Assembly (NCBI RefSeq): GCF_963576545.1
Contig: NC_083646.1
Location: 20,767,989 to 20,831,988 of the forward strand
Source of the DNA: Limanda limanda
Lineage: Eukaryota > Chordata > Actinopteri > Pleuronectiformes > Pleuronectidae
Direction: 5' to 3'
DNA length: 64,000 bases
Program-made: the position numbers and the translations under genes
The notes under the pieces: generated by a model
Told to the model about the DNA's origin: nothing
The model's input: only the letters and a program-made list of their open reading frames with translations
Database searches by the model: none
In this document: in pieces, positions 48,738-62,093 of the stretch
How the letters are laid out: each line of letters starts with the position of its first letter
Numbering within the stretch: the stretch's first letter is position 1

Positions 48738-49015
48738 AAATGGTAAATGGTAAATGGATTTGTATTTATATAGCGCTTTTCTAGTCTGATGAAGACCACT
48801 CAAAGCGCTTTACAGTACAGTTTCACATTCACCCATTCACTCACACATTCATACAGTGCATCTACTTGCAGCACTTTGTTATTCTATGGGGGGCTATTGA
48901 GGGTTCAGCATCTTGCCCAAGGACACTTCGGCATGCAGATGGTTCAGACTGGGGATCGAACCGCCGACCTTGAGGTTGGAGGACGACCACTCTACCCCTC
49001 AGCCACAGCTAGATA
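48738..49015 (+). repeat. Abundant teleost interspersed repeat (AAATGG..TATATAGCGC type)
   Basis: It opens with AAATGGTAAATGG, then 'tttatatagcgcttttctagtc', 'gaccactcaaagcgctttac', 'acattcacccattcac', 'ttgcccaaggacacttcgg' and ends 'gggatcgaaccgccgacc..ccactctacc..cagccac'. I recognise this order from a very common repeat family in fish genomes. The closing part has a tRNA-like 'gatcgaacc' box, but the copy does not fold as a tRNA gene. No target duplication could be defined. Confidence 0.65.
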
Positions 49016-49879
49016 ACTATCCTTTTCATCTATGAATTGCAAATATTTTAGATAAAATGAAAACAATATTATCAGTCAATCACTTGCAATATATTGTCAC
49101 TGTCCGTACTTTTGTGAGTCAAAATCTGACGAATACCTGCAAACTTGACAAGTAAAAAACAGCAAGCGAGACGTGAACTGTGGAGGAGTTTGTAACATTT
49201 GGCATGTGTCAGGTTGAGGTAGAAAAGTTCATAGCCAATGAAAAGCAGCTGTCAGTATTCACCTGGACTTGTTTAACAGCTACAGCACAACTAGTGACAT
49301 CTGATCTTGGATCTGTCAGCTGTAGTTTTTAACGATGTTCCAGGCTAAGGCTTTGACCAGCACATTTGAATCAGTTATATACAAGTGTAGTGTTTCCTTT
49401 TTCGAGATTTACTCTCATTCAGAAGGTCTTTCATTGATATGTTGTTCTATCTTGTATGTACATGTGCTTCACTTTTTATGCAACTTTGTTTATATACATT
49501 TTATCATAAAGGCTGGAAACACTTACAAAAGTGGCACTAACAGATATTTTGTGTTGATGATTCTTGGTGAAGCCCAGGAATTAGTCTGTAGTAGGCCATA
49601 TTCAGTTATGAATGTAAAAATGACTAGAATAGATCCAGATCATTTGATATTTCTTGAAGACAAAGATTTTCTGACTTTGTCATCATATATTTCACAAACG
49701 TTGTTAGAAGTATTTTCACCTCTGATGCTCTTCAAACTGCAGTTTTTACTGTTGGCGTCCTACAGTCTCTTTAATACCATTATCTTAGCCAAGGAAGTTT
49801 TGTTTTCATCTGCGTTTGTTTGCCTGTTAGTAAACAGAATTAAACATAACTACACGACAGATTACCGCAAAACTTAAGG

Positions 49880-50150
49880 AAAGGACGGTATATCAGTCAA
49901 TGAAGAACCCATTGAACTTTGGTGCAGATTTGGATCAAGGGACGGTATTCAGGAATCTTTTTCATTGTCTTTAACATTGTGATATAGAAAATTTGTAAAA
50001 AAAAAATTGTTCGATCTTGATAAAAACTCTGACATGTTTAGTAGACCGATATTGAGTGTGTTTAATTTGGTTTAAAGTTGTGTATCTATTGAATTTAAAT
50101 GTGGTTTCATGAGGGGGCTGTTATGCACTGTACTGAGTGCCCCTCTACTG
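49880..50150 (+). repeat. Teleost-type interspersed repeat, copy 2
   Basis: 'gaacccattgaactttggtgc', 'gatcaagggacgg', 'ctttaacattgtgatatag', then 'catgagggggctgtt' and 'tactgagtgcccctct' follow the order of the same family as 40189-40450, but this copy covers the later part including the 3' end. It lies just right of a 180-codon frame (49335-49877) that has no recognisable domain. Confidence 0.5.
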
Positions 50151-50159
50151 TTATAGATG

Positions 50160-53100
50160 AAACTCATTCACAATACTAGCTTTCCATGACACCATGGAGC
50201 TATGAATGATGGCACACCCAAGTTGATAGTGTTCCAGTTGCACAGGAAAAATGTTTTATGTGTGCTGGCCATTCTTAACAATGCATTACATGGCATTGCA
50301 CGCATACTATTACAGCAGTAGAACATACACACACAGTAATTGGACAGTACAATGTCTATGACACATTTAATGACAGAAGTATTAGTAAACAGCTACGGCT
50401 TTCTCTACTGTTTATACTGTATACAGAGAGGCCATCATGAATTTTGAAGTTGTGGGCGGTTAGGATGCTTGACCTTCTGAGCTGAAATTCAGACTTGAGG
50501 GTGCGTTCCAGTGGCTAATTCTGACTCGGGGGTTGGAAATTCCGAGCTTCCGAGGTTTAGTGGCATTATACCAGGGGGCCAGGTGGAGAAAGTCACACAT
50601 ACCTGTACACTTCCTCAGTAGAAACTCCAGAGGATCTCAGGAGTTCAGTGCATGTCTGAATCAGCTTTACTGAAGTCAAACCCTATCCCTGTGTTTCAAC
50701 TGCCACTTGTTGTTCCATGTAGCCTATTTGCTTTGTCTGCTTACTGTGTATACTCACCCTAACCTGATTTAATAACTGGGTACCTATTTTCCCAAAACAT
50801 TACCAAATATTTTCGTTGCCGTTCCCTGAAAAAACAACGAGAAAAACCTGACTAATTATAAAGAAAAATGTGAAAACAAGCTGTTTGTCTGTCTTAAAGT
50901 GTATTTTTCTGCAAAGAAGCTTCTGCAGAAGGCCACTCCCAGGAGAGTATGAAACAAATTGCTGAGCATGCATATTTCATATGTTTGTCAGGTCTGGTTT
51001 GGAGAGGGAGGAGTAGCACGAGTAGATTTGTCAGTTTCATTAACACACGCACACACACACACTCACACCCACATATACACACACACACAAGTTGCTGACA
51101 GCTCTGTTGTAAAGGGGGTGCAGGTGAATGCACAGGAGGGAGCGAGAGACAGAGGGAGTGAGCAGAGGGGAGAAGAGAGACCGTTGGATGGAGAGACAGA
51201 AAACCATAAGAGACAAAGACAGTGAGTGAGTCTTGACAGTGGGAGTTGACATTAATTCATGGTGTCATTGAAACCTCAGTGAAAACGGATCATTCAGGTG
51301 AGTTATGAGGAGCAATAATGATATTCATTCATTCCCCAACATTTGTAGTAAGAATAGTTTAGTTTAGTTTAGCTTATTTTAGTCATGCCCACCTTTGTTT
51401 TCTTTTATTAATTGTTTTTCTTCAATTTTTAAGCCCCTTATGGGTAAAGTCCAGATATTTAATCACAGTGGCCTCTTTAAGTATCGAACTAAATGATGAC
51501 TCTAAATTGCCAAAAAGTAACCGAGCCTACTTCTCCTAAAACATGTTATTATTGATTGATTTTTTTTTGTCAGTTTGTAAATGTTGGTAATGGTGAAAAA
51601 TAGTAGTAATTTCCTTTAAAGAGTTGGATATACCTGGTCAGCCCTGTTGCCGATATTCTCCAGTGACTACCCGCATTAAAAAGCCCAAAAAACGTTTTAC
51701 CCAAGGACGAGACTTCTGTTAACCTGTTCCACAAAGGTTATATGTAGTTTTTTAAAGAATTTCTTCAGGCATTTTATTTTGGATCGCACCACCACAACAA
51801 CAACAACGGTCAACCTCTAACCCAGGATGGTTTAGGTTCATGTCTGACGTTTTAACATCTGAGCAACGGGTGTACCCTGAGAAAAGCTATTTTCATGTTT
51901 GTGCTGTAATCTCAATGGAAAGCTTATGGGCTGAGCAGGTGTGCAAGAGGGATGCTGTTATTCCTTTTCCCACTGGTTCAAATTGGGCAAACCAGAAAAT
52001 TAGAAAACTGTTCAAACATATTTAGCAATGTTTATATGAATGACTGGATGTGTTCGTGTTACATGGTGTCATGACCCTTAACCTAGAGTTAACTTTTAAA
52101 AGAATGTTTGTGTTATGGACCTTTCTGAAAGATTTTATGTTGTGTGGACTTTTACCTTGTTTCCTTGTGTTTGGATGTGTGGATTTATATTCTTTATTTG
52201 ATTGTGATCCTTCCTAACCTTACCCTAACCCAAATGTATGCATACTGGTGTTTACATGGTCAAAGTAAAAAAAAAAACACTGCAAGAAATAAAAATCATC
52301 TTTTTGTTTTGTTTCTGTTTCTCTAGGTTCAGTAGTTAATAAATAAGTAACAGAATCCGAGCACTGGCACATTATCCAGGCCTGTAGTTCAAGAGACCGT
52401 GCCCCACAAGGCTCAACACGCTGTCCATCTACCTACTGAATTGTAAAGTTCAGTAAACCATGCCAACAAAATGAGTGGCAGGTTCAAGAACGCCAAATGA
52501 ACTGTAACTGTTTCCACAGGCGGCAAGTCAGGGCCGTGGCATCCGGACATTCGGAGCCAAAGTAGACGAGCAATTTAGCCAACGTTTATGACCAACAGTA
52601 TTTTTCCATGATACTTTGCTCCCTCACAGTGCACTGCGTTGAAGACATTGATTTCTTTCTGAGTTGCATATCCCGTTCTTGCTGAGGGCAGTATTGTCTG
52701 GCTTTTATTCCCTTGAATAGCTTTGACGGCATCAAAGCAAAAACAAATAAACAAACAAAAAGCACAGTAAAACAGATTTTGATTCTCAGAAGAGCCTTGT
52801 AAGAATCATTGTAGAAAGGGAACACTGTGTCTTTTTCAGATTGCAGTCTCATGTAATAATCATTATAGCGCTGGCATTCAAAATCACTGCTGTGGAAAAC
52901 AAAACCAGGAAATGCAACAAGTGCACAGGCTGTCTGAAAAGTGACGGACCGATGAAAAGACAAAGAGCATGGAGGGGTGTGTGAACAGTAGCATGCAGGG
53001 AACACAGCTTTCCGTGGCCTCTCCTGTTTGCTGACTAATGAGTGAATAATTGAGTGCGGTCGGCCCCACGTCTCCCTGATTAGAGCCAGACTGGGCCCCT

Positions 53101-54440
53101 GAAAAGACAGAAAGACAGGAGTCAGGCCTTTCTTTCTTTCTGTTTTATCTTTCAATTTATGCTGTCCTCTCCACCCTCTTCTGCAGAGATACTTATCACA
53201 TCAGATAATACATTAAGACACACTTAGCCAGATAGACACAATCCCTTTACACATACAGTCACACACAGTGGCGCTGATTGCTTAAACAATATGTCGCCCA
53301 ATCAGACAATACACGCTGCATAATTGGCCCAGAGGACGGTCACAATGACATTAGCACGGAGAGGAAGTACAGACCAGAAAAGCAGGACTCATGGTTTTTT
53401 GTTTAAGAAATTAGAATTGAGCAGCAAAGAAGCCATCTTGTTGGATCAGCAAACCATGTCCTCAGAGGTTGAAGTGTCCCTGAAGAAGAAAATGATGATG
53501 TTATTGAAAGTGTGGAGCTGAACCAGTTGTTGGAACACGGAGAATTTATCTCCCTGCTGTGCTAATCCACCGAAGCTCTGTCAAGTGCTGCAGTGTAGTA
53601 AACACACATACACACTGTAATGTGAATGCCATCAATTTCACCTTGTAGCAGATGATTATCATGACAGTATAATGGGAGTTAAATCCTAACTATCGTGTAG
53701 TGATTTGTGGGCTCATAAGCTCTGACTCAAACTTGACTTCTGGGATCATATCTGCCTCAATGACACCAACACAGCCACTTGCATTTCTCTGCCCATTTAC
53801 TGAAAGGAGGATGAGCTCCCTCAAAGCTGACGAAGGCGGGTAGATACACAGTCATTCAGATGCTAAATGATTTCTGAAATTCATCCCTGAGGCAACATGT
53901 GACAGAACTGAGACAGTCTTCTCTTTCGATGTGTGTCATTATCCAGCTGCTGTTCTCCGACAGTCCTGCCACCGCGGTCGGGAGGAGAGAAATCTGCTGT
54001 ATCCACAACATTTATGTGTGAAAAGAGTCCAAATGAATGGGATGGGAACCTTAAGCGTGAACCACAACCTTACACAGATATTTCAAGTGAGAAATGTTCC
54101 ATCTTCCATGTGGGAAAATGGCTGCAGTGTCTTTGACATGCTCCCAATTCTTCAGCGTTTGTCTCTTGTGGTCTGTGAAAATGGAGAAAAGCGGAGGCAA
54201 ACACACACACACACACACACCTCTCACCACAATGTGGCTGCAGGCACTGCAGTATCAGGGTTTTGTGTGTGCGTGCAGGTTTGTGCATGTGTGTGCATGT
54301 GTGTGTGTTAGTGGGACCAGTGCCAGTGTTGGCATGGCTGGATGCCTGTCTATGGGTCTCCTGAGAAGGGATCAGGGGTACAACAAATTGGCACACTACA
54401 CTCCTTAGTCCCACCTGCGTGTATTTGTGTGGAAAGCAGG
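50160..54440. other. Non-coding interval
   Basis: No gene was recognised. There is a CA patch at 51046-51089, a TTTAG repeat at 51357-51376 and a CA run at 54199-54220. A stretch at 50500-50560 ('gtgcgttccag..ggaaattccgag') looks like a fragment of an A/T-tolerant fish MITE but is too short to call. The 189-codon minus frame at 52586-53155 has no recognisable family. Confidence 0.4.
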
Positions 54441-54443
54441 GTA

Positions 54444-54445
<2 letters not shown>

Positions 54446-54488
<43 letters not shown>

Positions 54489-54530
54489 TGTGTGTGTGTG
54501 CACGTGTGTGTTTGTGTGTGTGCACATGTG
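54446..54530. repeat. (TG)n microsatellite, interrupted
   Basis: A TG dinucleotide run with TTTG and CAC/CAT interruptions. Confidence 0.92.
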
Positions 54531-54534
54531 CATA

Positions 54535-56685
54535 GCTACAGCTACTGTGTTTGTTTTTCTGGAACCCTCTGGCTGAGCTTAGCATCAGCTGTGGAGATGC
54601 CCTCTCTCCTTCCTACATTTCCTCCATCTCGACTCCTCCTGAATTTTCCCTTGCCATGTTTTTCTCTTCAGCTCACCTCTCTATCTCAGCCCACATCCCG
54701 ACATCATTCATTTTGACTCATTTTAGGCCCTTTCACACACACTCACACACACACACACATATATTCCATAACACTTACAGAACAAATTGTCTGTTTCAGC
54801 CAAGCCAGCAACTAGATCTCTTGCTGCTTCTCCTGAGGTTAAATAATAGTGAAGATTTTCTATATTTACATTTCTGCCAAAAACTCCACAAAGAAACTAA
54901 ACCTACAGCCCATTTTCCCCACTGGGGGATGTAAATACACGTCACAAATATATAATTAACTTTTACAAAAAGAGTCTGACTTGTATATGATGGAGGAATA
55001 TCAACCAGCAAGACTTTATGTGGTTTGTGGAGCTCTTCGCCACAGAGGAACGAATCTGACTTTAGATACTCAGGCACCGCTTATTTTGTCAATTTCATCA
55101 ATTCCATGGTGGTTGGTGTATTTTCATGGAGGTACTGCTCTCTATTCTCAAAAGTCACCACTAAGAATTTTTCATTAAATGTTTTTCCGAATTATTGATT
55201 ACATTTTGCATTTTTGGATGAAGGAAAACAATTTGCTTTAAGCCTTCAAGGTTCGGGGAGAGTGGCCAATTTGCACATTGATTTTTTGCAAATATGAATA
55301 ACCTTACTTTGAAAACAGAATCTTAAATGAGCAATCTCGACATTGGTAGATTGATTTTGAACTGTAGAAAACCTGTTAAATTTGTCAAAGGAAGTTGCAT
55401 AACTAACAGTCCAGCAACCTCCTCTTTTAATCTCAATGATGCTTGTGTTTGGTTGATTAGTAATCCAAGGTCCAAAACAACACTGTGTCCCAGATACACT
55501 GGTGCAGAGAAAAGGTGGTACTGTCTAATGCTCATGCTGTTCATAGTATCATAACTTATTCAGCCATTTGTAATTTTCTTATTGACCAAAAATCTAAAAT
55601 ATATAATTTGCCTCAAAGATAAGATAAGATAAATTTTTATTGATCCACACACTGGGGGGAATTCACTTGTTACAGCTGCAGAAAAGTCAGAATATTTTTT
55701 CTAAATAAAAAGGGAAATGCAGAATATGTACATAATATACACCTTTCACTAAACATATATAATATGTAGTTTTGGCCTCTCCGGTTCTCTTGATCAAAGC
55801 AATTTCAAAAGACTTGGTTTGATGACATCAAGAAGCTGTGTGGGATCATGGGAGTTGTTGTCTTTTCCATCATTGCTGATTAAAATCTATATGAAATCTA
55901 CGATTAAAGTTCAAATCATGTTTACGGATGAGGTAACGTATTAAGATTTTAATGCAAACGTCAACGAATAAATGTAATCAATAGAAACAGTGGACGGGAA
56001 AAACTGTAGACTGGCCAACTGGTTAGTCCTGTGATTTTCCTTCATCATAGCATAGCATAGCATAGCATCATATACTCAGAAATCTTTGTTTCCCAGAATT
56101 ACAATCATCACGGAGCCATACCGTCATTACCAAAAGGTTAAAGGTGAGGATGCCTTTTTTGTATCAAAAAAACACTTTATAATAAAAACACTTGAGATTT
56201 AAACCCTCAGTCAAGTGAAATAAATAATTGTGCAATATACTGTATACTGTTACTATTATAATATGAACAGGTACTTTTTTATTTTCTAAAGACTAGGATA
56301 TCTTGCCACGATTAGTCTTTTTTTTCTTTACTTAGAAACATAGAAGAGAGGGTGGGAAAGGGGGATTTGATCCTCAGGGTAAAAATAGAACACATGCGGT
56401 TGCAGCAGTGGGGGTCATGACCCCTCCTCTATCTTTTAGCACCCATGTCAGTTACTTTTACAATCACTTACTGAACCTGTTCCAGCAAAAGAGTATCACC
56501 TCTGAAGAAAATAAAGGAAAAATCATCCTTTCAGACCTCTTTCCCCCATGATCCTTTACCCTATGAAATGGTTGATGGATCTTTGATTCTGTTTGACTTG
56601 TGTACTTTAAGGTTTTAGATACTATTTGCCTCATAGTTGTATTTATTCCATGGAAATACAGCCAGCTTTATCTGTTTTTGTCATC
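54535..56685. other. Non-coding interval
   Basis: Pyrimidine-rich at 54595-54700, then AT-rich sequence. A LINE tail fragment is at 55614-55675 and a CATAG pentamer repeat at 56048-56067. No exon was recognised. Confidence 0.45.
55614..55675 (+). repeat. LINE 3' tail fragment
   Basis: GATAAGATAA followed by 'ttttattgatccacac' and 'tggggggaattc' is the typical form of the 3' end of a fish non-LTR retrotransposon ('tttattgatccc..ggggaaattc' type). Only the tail is present. The clade is not certain. Confidence 0.5.
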
Positions 56686-56689
56686 ATCT

Positions 56690-57258
56690 AAAGCAGTTTT
56701 CAGGCATGAACTCTGGAAAATGTCCGCACAATGGGGTCCAGATTTTCTGATCAGTTTGCCTCTCACACATGAACAACGCAGCGGGAAATTCTCCATTTAG
56801 ACGTGTTCACAACAACAGGAAAATCTTCTGAACATTCAAGCGAGTGGGGATGTAATGTATACATTTTATCTACAGCAAATCATCACCGGCATTCGCTCTT
56901 ATCACCAAAAGCTCTCGAATCTTGTTGTCTCTCCAAGTTGACATCTTCATCTGTGTCCTCTACATACATGAAACCTCTTTTTCACCCTAAGATACTTGTA
57001 GAATTTTTATTATTTTTTATTTTGCAAAGGTCACACGTCATCAACAAGCCCACTCGCTTGCAGTAAATCTTCAGACAAATTTTCTGCTGTGTTCTTACGT
57101 GGGCTCACTTGGAAATTGTCCAGAGTTTTTACCTGGGGGCTGGCAGGAGAAACTCCGGAGAATGTCTGCAACTACTGACTCAGACATTTGCGTTCTTATG
57201 CCTCTCCAGATAATTTCAGAAGATTATTCAAAGTTGAGTGCATGTCTGGAAGCAACTA
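56690..57258. mobile_element. Non-autonomous DNA transposon (MITE-like), about 570 bp
   Basis: The left end AAAGCAGTTTTCAGGCATG is matched by the complement of the right end (GCATGTCTGGAAGCAACT), giving imperfect inverted repeats of about 20 bp with further related sequence inward ('ctctgga..atgtcc'). Short plus frames across it (66, 87 and 74 codons) are not conserved proteins. TA occurs at both edges, but a target duplication is not certain. A half copy in reverse orientation lies at 58092-58270. Confidence 0.6.
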
Positions 57259-57719
57259 TAGAGTCACACAGGGAAACCTCTACCATGGTGATCCTTGAAA
57301 AAGTCATATGGTGCATCTTTTAATTCAGAGACAAGAATACTTGAACAGAAGTACCTGTCAGGAGACCAGCATTTGCACATTCATATGAAATCATGCCAAC
57401 AGCTTCCAAACATATTACTTTATGAGTTTAGATGCACAGAACCTCTACCTCAACATCTCAGGTTAAAGTATGATTTTTTAAAGATTATCTTGGCACACAG
57501 GACGACCAACACTGCAACTGGAAAAGCAGCAAAAAAAAAATGAAGGACAGAGGAGTGGTGTGTAGAAGAGAGAAAGCTCAGCTGGCGGAGACTTTCAGAC
57601 AGACACACACACAGACAGACAGATTATCTGTGGACTCAAAGGAGGGGAATGTCATTGATCTCCCAGAGGACAATACAATACTGCGCCCTCTGTGCAGTGT
57701 TACCACCAGCCTATCACAG

Positions 57720-57721
<2 letters not shown>

Positions 57722-57784
<63 letters not shown>
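57722..57784. repeat. (CA)n microsatellite
   Basis: A pure CA run of about 31 units between two related MITE copies. Confidence 0.95.
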
Positions 57785-57786
<2 letters not shown>

Positions 57787-58091
57787 GGTCAGACCTTTCG
57801 GGTGTGGTGGTGAATGGAGACTAATTCCTATTCAGTCTGTTGGAAGCTCTCTAAGTCTATAGAGTCATTGTCAGGAAACATTACCCAGCATGCCACACAA
57901 CACATCAGGCTACATAACCTCAGTACATTCCTTCAGCTTTTAAAAAAACATCACTTTAATGACATTACTTTAATAGTATAGACTACAAATTTCAGCATCC
58001 ACCCCATGTATCAGTATTTACTATTTACCATGACTGGATCATTCTTTATGACTGTTCCAATGTGATTCAGTGACCTACCTTAATGAAACAC

Positions 58092-58270
58092 AAAAGCTGC
58101 TTTCAGACATGCGCTAAACTCTGGATAATGTGCTGAAATCCTCCAGAGAGGAGTTTGGAGTTTCTCCTGTAAGCCCCCAGACTCAACTCTCCAAGTGAGC
58201 CCATTTGAAACAAAACAGCAGGAGAACCTCCACAGGATTCATTGTGAGCGAACGAAGATGTCAAGATGTT
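58092..58270. mobile_element. Truncated inverted copy of the 56.7-kb MITE
   Basis: GCTGCTTTCAGACATGC, 'ggagtttctcctg', 'agcccccag' and 'ccaagtgagccca' occur in the same order as the reverse complement of the right half of 56690-57258. This copy therefore has one end and is truncated at the other. Confidence 0.6.
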
Positions 58271-58274
58271 TTCT

Positions 58275-59860
58275 TTTCCTTTTTACAGGAAGAAAGACGT
58301 AATCATATAACTTTGTTTTATTTTATTGATGCAATGCCGTTAGACAGAGAAATCGTCCTACTGTAGTGTGAAAGTTTAAATCAGAACCATTGCATATCAG
58401 CAAATGCATCATGTGTGATGACTGTTTGTTTGATGTGTAATTATAACCTCCAATGTCGGCTTAGCATGCACAAAGCAGTTCATGTAAATACGTTTATTGT
58501 GTATGATACACAGCTAAAACCATTGGAAATTATGTTCCATATGACACATTTTCATCAAAATAAATATTGTATACAAATTTTACTGTCACCAACTAACTGA
58601 CACATTTTAATTCACCAAAATCACTGATTAGGTCTGAGCTTCAGTATATTCACTTTTGGCTATTAAATACATTTTGAATCAATATCAAATTCGATTCCAA
58701 ACTGTCTGTGAAAAGCAGATAATTTTTTACACAAACACACAAAAACACAAACATAAGAACTTGTTGCTGGTCTGGACAAGCTTGTTGCTTGTTTGATTAA
58801 AAGCTTTGAGCGTGCGGTTCAATGATGTTTGATGTGGTAACTTCTGCTGGAGCGTGTTCTTGAGCTGAAATGAAATAAATGTTAAGGCTGAGTCGAGTGA
58901 GAAAGCATCAAAAAGCACTCATTAAGGACGACCTGGAGACCTCGCAATACGCAATCAAAGTAATATTGACCCATACTCAATGTTTTAAAATATAAAGTGT
59001 TTGTTTGCTAAGTCTTTATGATAGATGAGGAACAAAATCAAGGAAGTAAAACCTCAAGACTGAAGAATGCCACGTGAATATTTGTATTATCTGGTAGACG
59101 TCCTCATCAAATGTGCAGTTGGTCAAAAGACAACAGCTCGGCTCTAAAACTGCTCTGTTACATACATTTTCTGCAGAAACCGTGGCATCCCAAAAATAGC
59201 CCAAAACAACATTTTTTCCAGAGAGGAAAACTGAATTCTCCCTTGACAAGCATGTTCCCATGCATTATCAATGGTTTCGCTCGGCCTCATGGTGATAAAA
59301 CATTTTCTACACATGAGAGACAATGTTGGCTGTCAGTTGCTTAAAAGAAATGTTAAAAGTGTAGCTACGGTTCTTGCAGACACAGAAAACATAAATAATG
59401 AACAATGGCTGGGAAAAAAAAGGAGCCAATTAAATAGAGTGCATAGCTGATCTCTGTTAGTTTGAGAAAGAAATGGACAAAGATCGATCAGTTGGGTTTC
59501 AGGACATGTAAATATTTACAGTCTGCCTCGTCGATACAGAGAGACGAGGATGGATGGAAGATAAAGACATATCACTCTGGGATCAGAGGATCTCAGAGGG
59601 AAAAGAAAGCAAGAAATTCAGAGTGATTTAGAAGAATACAGAAGCGTAATTTATCATGCACACACACACACGCACACACACACATACACACACACTCAGG
59701 CACGGCCCGTTGTGATAATGGTGACATTTGCAGTGTGCTGGTGGTTGTGTGTGGCTCGCTGATGGCCCACAGCGATGGCCTTTAGAAGAGTGACAGGCCA
59801 AAATTACCTTTAAGAGCCAATAGTATTAACGCTACATTATACATACACTTTCTTTCTGAT
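58275..59860. other. Non-coding interval
   Basis: AT-rich, no gene recognised. A CA patch with interruptions is at 59659-59697. Confidence 0.5.
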
Positions 59861-59861
59861 T

Positions 59862-59862
<1 letters not shown>

Positions 59863-59948
<86 letters not shown>
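59863..59948. repeat. (CA)n microsatellite, about 85 bp
   Basis: A pure CA run of 43 units. Confidence 0.95.
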
Positions 59949-59949
<1 letters not shown>

Positions 59950-59952
<3 letters not shown>

Positions 59953-60505
59953 ATTGCCATTTATTACTACTCCTTGTGAGTTCAATAGTTTAATAACCCC
60001 TGTGTGCTTGTAGATTTGACTGCTCTCTTTTTCTCCTCTACTCACCTATCTGTCTCTCTCTCATCTGCTCCTGCCTCCATTTTTGCCATTGCACAGCCGC
60101 CAACTCCACCTCTCTCTTATCATTATTCCCATCTACCTCTTCCTTCATCCACCCCTCTCCTCCATCTCCCGAATTTTTGTGTCTTCTATATTTCATATTA
60201 CTTTATCCATCGTTCTTTCCCTTTTGCAGCTCTCGCTCTGTTGTCCACTTGGACCTTGTATTTCAGTAAAGATCTCACTGATCATCATCAAACATTTTTT
60301 CGAAAGGAAAAAGAAAGCAACACAGAAAAACACTAACCTCTAAAAGACAGCCCGGTTGTTTCTGTGTTTACACCAGGATAGTTTGTGTTATTACCATTTG
60401 AAGTCATGTATCGGTCCCATTTCAAACTCCCAATAAATATTTTTGAATTTCTGCAAATATATCAATACACAAAGCCAGTTTAGCCACTTTTATGAAATAA
60501 ACAGA
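59950..60505. other. Non-coding interval
   Basis: Pyrimidine-rich first half (60020-60245), otherwise unremarkable. The frames of 86 and 110 codons are compositional. Confidence 0.45.
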
Positions 60506-60514
60506 AGTTATAGT

Positions 60515-60770
60515 TAGGGCTGGGCAAGTTAACTCGTTTTAATCGAGTTAACTCAAGTGATGAGTTAACTCGATTAATTATTTTATCTCGCATTAACTCA
60601 GGTTTGATTATTTATTGTTTTATTGTGAAAGTCAGGCTTTTATTTTGTGAAAGTCTGTTGCTGACTGCTGCAGAACAGGAAAAAAAGAAAATAATTGGAG
60701 GATAAACAATCGATAGTTAACTCATCACTTGAGTTAACTCGATTAAAACGAGTTAACTTGCCCAGCCCTA
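60515..60770. mobile_element. hAT MITE with 56-bp perfect inverted repeats, 256 bp
   Basis: Ends TAGGGCTGGGCAAGTT in both orientations, with the first 56 bp perfectly complementary to the last 56 bp. A perfect 8-bp duplication GTTATAGT lies at 60507-60514 and 60771-60778. The arms contain an internal palindrome built on GTTAACTCG/CGAGTTAAC. The centre of about 140 bp has no coding capacity. The complete identity of the arms and of the target duplication suggests a recent insertion. Confidence 0.95.
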
Positions 60771-60779
60771 GTTATAGTA

Positions 60780-61785
60780 TTTGACATCAACATGGCTCAG
60801 TGCTGCTCTTGTCTGTAAGCACAGGCATCTGATTTCCAAGGTATTATCAGTTTTTATTATCTACCATCCTTCGTGTGTGACTGAATTATTACACAGGCAT
60901 TGTGTTAAGTTTTGTCTTCATTTTGTGCTTCTCTTGTTTGCTGTTTTTAATGTAAATCAATTTGTGATTCTGTGTCTGTGAAAAGTGTTGTTTTCTTCAT
61001 TTACTTTTAACTACATCACATTAACCTCTCTAATATGATGCTGGAAATACTGCACTTTGACAAGGCTTCTGATGTCAGATGGTAGTGATGATGATATTAC
61101 TTGTGGTGTCCTCCCTTGTTTTTCATTTGATCCCGTACCACATCTGTAATTTACTTTGTGACAGTTCTTTGAGACAAACTGACACTATATTAACAATTTG
61201 ACTTTGTCTGGTTTGAGCAGCTTCGAATCAGCAGCAAAGTCTCCTTCACAAATTGTCCTCCTGAATGAGGTTTCAGTTTCTTAGCCCTTTGGTATCAATT
61301 TCAAATAAAAAGTGACTACAGATACAAAGGGTAAAGTCTTTGGAAAGCAGGATAGGAAGGTTTTAGTCTTTACGTTAAATTTGTAAAGCTCCAACTCCAC
61401 TGTAACACAGAGCTTCACTGACTCCTAGATTTATCAATACTGACCTTGGCAGCAGGGGCGAGACAAGCAGGGCAGTAACAGACACAAACATACATACAGA
61501 CAGACAAATAGACTGGCTGTTACAGGCTGCAGTATTTACTGAACTGTCAAGTTAAGGGTGGTTAAGGTGTGTAGCCTTGGTGAGTGTATTTTGTGTGTGT
61601 GTGTGTGTGTGCAAGTGTGTGTGTGTCTGTGCCTAAAAGAGTGTGAGAGAAATCTTGTGCCTCTGTGTGATGCGGTGGTGTGTGCGTGCATGTGTGTGTT
61701 ATCAGGGTAGTGCAGACTCTGCTGTCCAGCGGTGTGTGAGATGAGACAGAATGAACGATTTACCACCATGAAACACTAAGCACAC
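60780..61785. other. Non-coding interval
   Basis: No gene or element ends were recognised. A short TG-rich patch is at 61592-61628. Confidence 0.5.
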
Positions 61786-61790
61786 TATTA

Positions 61791-61791
<1 letters not shown>

Positions 61792-61882
<91 letters not shown>

Positions 61883-61890
61883 CACACACA
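61792..61890. repeat. (CA)n microsatellite, about 98 bp
   Basis: A CA run with two AAAC interruptions. Confidence 0.95.
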
Positions 61891-62093
61891 TTGACTCATA
61901 TTTAGCAGAAGTACTATCAGAGCTCTTTATTGGTCCATATCTTGGCCAGGGGCAACCACTGGGGCCTGTATGATGACAAGCGTATCTGCAGATAGAAAAA
62001 TAACCAGCCAATGGCCCAACACTCAACCCCCACCTACACACACATACACTCTTACATATATAGCACTTTGCTAAAACTGGGTTATACTGTAAA

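Noticed and set aside
48920..49015. tRNA-like 'gatcgaacc' box as a tRNA gene
   Set aside because: It belongs to a widespread interspersed repeat; no cloverleaf with acceptor and anticodon stems can be formed.
49335..49877. 180-codon plus frame
   Set aside because: The longest frame not explained by repeats, but AT-rich codon use, no domain, no splice context and a common interspersed repeat just after it. Judged to be chance.
52586..53155. 189-codon minus frame
   Set aside because: No recognisable motif, no conserved composition and no CpG or splice context. Chance frame.
53324..53521. 65-codon plus frame with Lys/Met-rich end
   Set aside because: Short, no family resemblance and no splice context; another frame over the same segment is equally open.
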